NCBI GenBank assembly: GCA_005406025.1
Contig: BGZK01000094.1
Span: 124,001 to 188,000, forward strand
Direction of reading: 5' to 3'
DNA: 64,000 bases
Origin: Eumeta japonica
Taxonomy: Eukaryota; Arthropoda; Insecta; Lepidoptera; Psychidae
In this document: one piece after another, positions 58,996 to 64,000 of the stretch
Layout: the number at the start of each line of letters is the position of its first letter
Numbering within the stretch: position 1 is the first letter of the stretch
Translations under genes and position numbers: made by a program
Notes under the pieces: model-generated
The model's input: the letters and a program-made list of their open reading frames with translations, nothing else
What the model was told of the DNA's origin: nothing
Databases searched by the model: none

Positions 58996-59409
58996 ATTGT
59001 CTGTCAAACTCTTACGATTTTTATGAAATAAAACGTACATTCAAATAATAATCCTTAGTATTTAACGACTTATGTACTACGGAAAATTAAATAAGTTTTG
59101 TCATGTAATTATCATTTGGATGAAATGAGCATCGTTATATTAGACGCCCAATATCAATAAATATATTGATATGTTTTTGATGTAAAAATGATGTTACAAA
59201 AACGATAATTGAAATTTCTACTAATATAATTGTGTTACGAATTTATTTAAATAATATTATTATGCACATTAATAACGATGTGCTTATATACAGTAGTTAA
59301 ATCAGGGTTGCTATGGCCGAAGAAATATTAAAGTGGAATTAATAAAGTGCTGTTGCGGTCCCTACTTAGTTGGTGTGTGGATTATATTTGAAAGGCAGAT
59401 ATAAAAATA
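58996..59409. other. AT-rich stretch
   Basis: No feature seen; the right part may belong to the LINE fragment that follows. Confidence 0.4.
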
Positions 59410-59673
59410 GTGATGTCAGAGAACGGCTTGACTTGAATGAAAATGTGGTGCCTAGACCAAAAAAAAATTTGTCCTAGTGCTTTGCAGGTCACCTAGAAAG
59501 GATGAATGAAATTGGGCTGACAAATGAAAATGTATAGAGCAAGCGTATGGTGGAAAGGTCGACAAAGGTCGTCCTAGAAAATCTTATGCTGACCCAATTG
59601 GTGGCATGTTAAAGACAGGTAAAATTTTAAGCATCGACTAGTATGCATAAAACGATTGTTGGATGTCTGTGAC
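59410..59673 (+). pseudogene. C-terminal fragment of a LINE reverse transcriptase
   Basis: One frame reads GHLERMNEIGLTNENV (about 59,486-59,533) and, after a frameshift, GGKVDKGRPRKSYAD (about 59,552-59,595), then GGMLKTGKILS and a degenerate LLDV-like end. GHLERM..L followed by GxxxxGRPRKxYxD is the hallmark C-terminus of non-LTR retrotransposon polymerases that are frequent in arthropods. Stops are present (around 59,535 and 59,638). Upstream reverse-transcriptase and endonuclease parts are absent, as in a 5'-truncated insertion. Confidence 0.65.
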
Positions 59674-61919
59674 GCAAAATCGATATACTCATATAGTTCA
59701 TAATGCTCATATAGGTCTGATTTTATAATAGTAATGATGTTATTGAATATTGATTTCGTTTTTATTAGATAAGAAGAGTTTTTAATTATAAGTGTTTTGA
59801 ATTTTAGAGCTTATTTGCTTTATTCTTGCTTAAGAATAAGATAAATTCCAATTTAAATGCTTAAACATTACTTGATGTTCCAAAATGTTCTGGTTTTCTG
59901 TAAGAGAGAAACCAATATCTATCTAAGTGGTGAATTGAGAAAGTTAAGTGAAATGCTAATAACAAACATATCCTATGCAGCCGCGTTACTTCGAGACTCT
60001 GTTTAAAGACCAATATAATTTAAATGTATCATTTATATGCTTGCAGTAGACATTCGTTGAAATTAATTTTCAGTTGTTTATGATTATAGTCATATTGATT
60101 TCGAATCAACCTATTCAATGTTTACTTTGAAATTACAATTTTCAGAATTTAAATTTCTTCCTTTTTCTTTTTCTCGAACAATAATATACATTGATATTTT
60201 TTTTCAATCAAGCTAACTGTAGGTATACGTGTGCTTAGATACTCATAGTAAATAGTTTTTAATTTAAGTAGATGTATACGGTTTGGTTAAAATAAAATAT
60301 TTTTTTATGAGATTAAAAATAATCCTCTATTTGCACGAAGATGTCATATCGGATAGTTCCTTACATCAATCTTTAGAGGAAAGACAATTTACGAAATTCA
60401 ATTTTTTGTATTAATTTCGGTGATAAATTATAGTAGAATTCATAATATATAGTTCAAATTACCGATTTATATGTATTCATTTTGCACAAATTAAAGGAAA
60501 TGTACTGAAAATTATGTAATGGCAGTATTACAGTAGCAATATTAGCGTCAATTTATAGTACCTAACACTGGTTATATTTATGAAAATATATATGAATGTA
60601 CCTACGACAGATACATCAAACAACAAAACTTCTAAGTACTAAAATTAAGATTAGTGGACTTATGCACAATATTTTTCTAAGTAACACGATTTAGCATCGA
60701 GAACACGTTTATTTTGAAAAACAGTTTTCATAATAAGCGGCTGTTTGTTAAGTTGGTATTTTGTGGATTGAGCTTTTTCACAAGCTACAGAAGTGTACTT
60801 CAAAAGTTGATAATTCCTATATAATAAAGACATCATTTTGTTTCTTAAGAAATATGTTACGGCATTTGAACTAGCATTCAACTTGGTTCACATTTGCACA
60901 ATTAAAATTCACGTATCAGATTAAATTATCATGCGCTAGGTATTTTATTATTATTTTGATTTCATGTAGTTTTTCGTTAGATATGATCAAAAATATATAC
61001 CGTTTGTTTTTTTATTTTAAAAAAGTTATTACAAATCATTAAATTATGTAAATATATATAATGAGACAATTCGTTAAAATATTCCTCTTCTAAACTCATA
61101 ACAACCGATAACATTCGGTGTCTGTCGGTGGTTAATATAATGACTTTTATATTAGTTCAATTTGTTTCGCACTATAACTAAGTTTTTAACTATACATATT
61201 TCACTGTGTTATCTTTAAATGTATGTGCAATACATTGGTTTTTATTTTGTTCAAATTTTGCTTTATAACTATGGCTGAAAATAAGTTATAGAATTTTTAT
61301 TATGCGATAACGATAAGTAAAGTTTGAATATTTTCGTTACATAATTTAATAGCCTTTACCCTCCCGCTTCGGTGGGTGTAAATTATAATATTCAACAATA
61401 ATCGTTTTTTCTATGACTTATTTATGCCTGTGGATTCGCTCGCATAAGCATAGATTATTATAGATGACATAAAACCATGTATAAACAATGTCGTGTCGAG
61501 TGATGGGAGTCCCATACCCATACGATCAGTAGGATTAGATGCATGATGTACGGACAAAAAAAAAACAATTTCATTGCATATGTGTAGATTTCTTAGAAAG
61601 CAGCAATAAATCAATCTATAGTGTATGTGTAGGAAGTTCAGAGCTGTGTCAACAAGATATTTGACCTCCTAATCAAGTTTCCAAGGTGTACCGCGAAAAA
61701 TAATTGTTGGTATGTACATTTGATTATATGCGATTGCATAATCAACATGTTGCATTATTATGTTTTCAAATGTTTAAATTATTTCAAAACATATAAAGAG
61801 AATGTTACACTGTGACTAAAGAATTAATCTCAACATGAAACACCTACTGGAGTTGTAAGAACCTATATATTTCGTGTCCAACGCAAAAACTAATTTCTGC
61901 GATAAAGAATTAGGACACT
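59674..61919. other. long AT-rich gene-free stretch
   Basis: No gene or repeat family was recognised. A short ACCCTCCCGCTTCGGTGGGT word near 61,359-61,378 may be repeat debris. Confidence 0.5.
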
Positions 61920-62589
61920 GTTGCGTTGATAAGAGGCCTACTCTCCAAGCCCAAGTCCGACACGGCGCAGCGATAACCAGCTATTGTATTTCAAATTGGT
62001 AATGAAAAGTGTAGAGATTAGAAAATCATTTTACATGCCTTTATTTCGTATAGATTGAAAAGCTTAGTAGAATCATTAATGACGAGCTACGTGGTAAAAC
62101 ATATCTGTAACGTACATTTCTTACTACATATTGAATTTTTTAAGTCTAAAATCAAGCTGATACATTGATGAAATAATTGAAGTTTCAGATTATGTTAAAA
62201 AAATTTTAAGTTAAAATTTTCAAATAAAAAAATTTAGGTTAAAAAATGTCAAAGCCTACTTTTATTCCACAAATAAAGGTAACTATTCTGTCAGCGTATT
62301 TATATTACACCTAGTAGTGAAAAGTAAAATGTGAATTATGGGAGGAATGCGTGACATGTGAACCATAAAAACAATTTTCCCACTAGTCTCATAAAGCAGG
62401 TGCTCCATATCCCCTTAAAATCTCACAGCAAACGACCGCCTCGCCGCTTTATCAGTAATGCCTGGCTAACCGCAGTAAATGTAACCGACCCATATAAATC
62501 GGCCAACAAAACAATGGTCGCTGCAGTTTCGTTCCACATTTCTAACCGAGAAGTTTTTGCTTTATGAAATGAAATTCACTGCTGTTATC
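61920..62589. other. mixed stretch with a small GC-richer patch
   Basis: The patch 61,920-61,985 (GCCTACTCTCCAAGCCCAAG, CGACACGGCGCAGCGATAAC) has no open frame. The rest is AT-rich. The frame 62,358-62,567 has no signature. Confidence 0.4.
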
Positions 62590-63100
62590 ACAGTTATGGA
62601 GGAACCTCGCGCAAGCTAACACGTCTCACGAACGCCGGTTTTAATTAGACGCCATTAACGGACGTGACATTTGACGTCGTCGAAGAGTGGTGTGTGCAGA
62701 TGGCCACGTTACGTAAGTGCATTCGAGCCGGCTGTCGTGACAACGGCGACCAATAACGCGGTGAGTTAATTGCGCTGCATCTAAATCGTTGAGACGTCGC
62801 GGGCCACGACCGGTGTCATTTGACTGCTAGATAACGAACACGTTTCGTATGTATTTGCTTGTACATATGGGACGCGACACTACACATAAAAGACTGTTCA
62901 CACAACGCCAAAGTTGATTCAAGTTGTGCGTGTAAGGGCTATAAACGCACACACGCGCGAGAGAGGTCGTAAAATACGCAATTCAAAAGCTTCGGCCGTT
63001 CACCGCCCGGTGGCGCTGTCATGGATGGTTCGTTTCTAAAGCTTATAGGTTTGACTTTGGAGATTTGGCGCTACTCTGCGGTGGGCAAAGCTGAAAATGG
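62590..63100. promoter_or_regulatory. GC-rich island, candidate enhancer-like element
   Basis: Complex block with GTTTTAATTAGACGCCATTAACGG-type homeodomain words (62,639-62,661), ACGTGACATTTGACGTCGTC, GGCGACCAATAACGCG followed by a donor-like GTGAGT (62,761), TGCGCTGCATC and GACGTCGCGGGCCACGACC. A second core lies around 62,940-63,020 (ACACACGCGCGAGAG; CACCGCCCGGTGGCGC). No frame over 60 codons crosses it. Confidence 0.35.
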
Positions 63101-63180
63101 TAATCTTGTATAGTGTGCGTATATGAGTGGAATCATCATTCCAATGGGAAAATTTTACTGAGGATAATGTTCTAATTTCT

Positions 63181-63205
63181 TAATTAGTGACGTCATCACT
63201 AATTA
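63181..63205. promoter_or_regulatory. palindromic site: TAATTA words flanking a CRE
   Basis: TAATTAGTGA, a central CGTCA, then TCACTAATTA form a 10-bp-arm dyad. It contains TGACGTCA (63,188-63,195) flanked on each side by the homeodomain core TAATTA. Binding is inferred from words only. Confidence 0.45.
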
Positions 63206-64000
63206 CTGTATTTATATGCATGCTGTACCTACAGTGATCTGATGTATAATGTCATTTCTTTGCCTATAAATGAAAATTGAAATATAAAAATTACAATTGA
63301 ATTTACCTTTCTTTCTCGTTTTTATTTTTGACTCTATGTTCAAACCATTTATGTTAGATTCAAACAATATTACTATTTTATTTCGTATCCGAAGTGTCAT
63401 CGATAACAAAATAAGTACCTTATAATCTATTGTAGATATATTTTCTTAAGAATGGTACTGATCCGAAAAGGTGGATCTTTCCTTTCTAGGGACTGGTAAT
63501 TTTTGCACTTATACTGGAACGGTTGCAGTTTGACTCCTTACCTCTTCCATAGATATATATGTAGGGACGTATATAATTACATAAATGATAATCCCACTTT
63601 CTCATTTCTATACCCTATATTTAACAAATACATATTTAAATATTTTCACAAGTATATAATATATAATAAAATTTGACACAGACTTTCTAATACAGTCAAA
63701 AGACATTACTCTATAAATGCAAAAGCGTATTTAAATATACAATAAATGGGTAGACCATTATGTCTTTAAATCTCCACACTTCGCCGCTGTGGCCTACGAA
63801 ATACGGCTTTCAAAGTTCTATGAATGTAATTAATGCTTCTGTTCTTAAAACTATGTTTCAAGAAACTATTGAATAATTAAATGTAGCTTCAAGTTTATAG
63901 AGACTTCAATTTAAATTGTGACACATTCTATAGTATAATGAAAAACCTTGGAGTCGTTATTTTTAGAAGTAATTAGACATCCTCAACATATAATGATATA
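63206..64000. other. AT-rich stretch to the window edge
   Basis: No gene or repeat family recognised. The minus frame 63,212-63,409 looks like chance. Confidence 0.5.

Noticed and set aside
1..64000. tRNA, rRNA, CRISPR or operon structure
   Set aside because: No GGTTCGAATCC-type T-loop within a cloverleaf, no rRNA signature, no spaced direct repeats and no bacterial-style gene packing were seen on either strand.

Overview
The window looks like an AT-rich, repeat-laden stretch of an insect nuclear genome, most likely a moth or butterfly. The evidence is several copies of a dispersed repeat whose two ends (a GGTTCCGTAC-like start and a tail resembling CGAGTCCGACTCGCACTTGGCCGGTTTT) are familiar from lepidopteran genomes, three mellifera-type mariner copies, and a LINE 3' tail of a style common in that order. 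I see no bacterial organisation, no operons and no complete protein-coding gene. Nearly every ORF longer than 60 codons is chance reading in GC-rich islands or transposon debris.

Left edge (1-3,200): two minus-strand candidate exons. One (226-404) encodes two hydrophobic helices and could belong to a chemoreceptor-like membrane protein. The other (800-914) is a short GC-rich segment that reads as a terminal exon with a stop and a downstream AATAAA. They are followed by a purine-rich degenerate repeat (1,535-2,165) and a LINE 3' end (2,690-3,165).

Centre (about 7,000-43,000): AT-rich sequence punctuated roughly every 1-3 kb by 100-600 bp GC-rich, CpG-dense islands with no conserved open frame. 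They contain homeodomain-, Sox-, CCAAT- and CRE-like words. I read them as candidate conserved non-coding (enhancer-like) elements of a developmental locus, that is, a gene desert or giant intron. This is inference from composition; an alignment to other Lepidoptera would decide it. Two plus-strand splice-site-bearing segments (acceptor at 22,375; donor at 30,025) could be exons of an unrecognised transcript.

Transposon remnants: a decayed copy of a multi-copy arthropod protein family (18,681-19,655), a Tc1/mariner transposase C-terminal scrap (35,189-35,470), mariners at 15,695-16,400, 43,017-44,020 and 51,250-52,511, and a LINE reverse-transcriptase C-terminus (59,410-59,673). The third mariner is full length and appears to sit inside an older dispersed repeat. 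Several near-perfect hairpins occur. Two of them (16,021-16,139 and 45,591-45,624) can be shown to be fold-back duplications of transposon sequence. One about 135 bp hairpin (21,325-21,459) has the shape of a miRNA/hpRNA precursor or a MITE.

Right part (44,000-64,000): lower island density, more repeats, a few strong islands (50.1-50.5, 53.2-53.8, 55.0-56.0 and 62.6-63.1 kb) and a palindrome with a TGACGTCA word at its core flanked by two TAATTA words (63,181-63,205). No tRNA, rRNA, known miRNA or CRISPR array was recognised.
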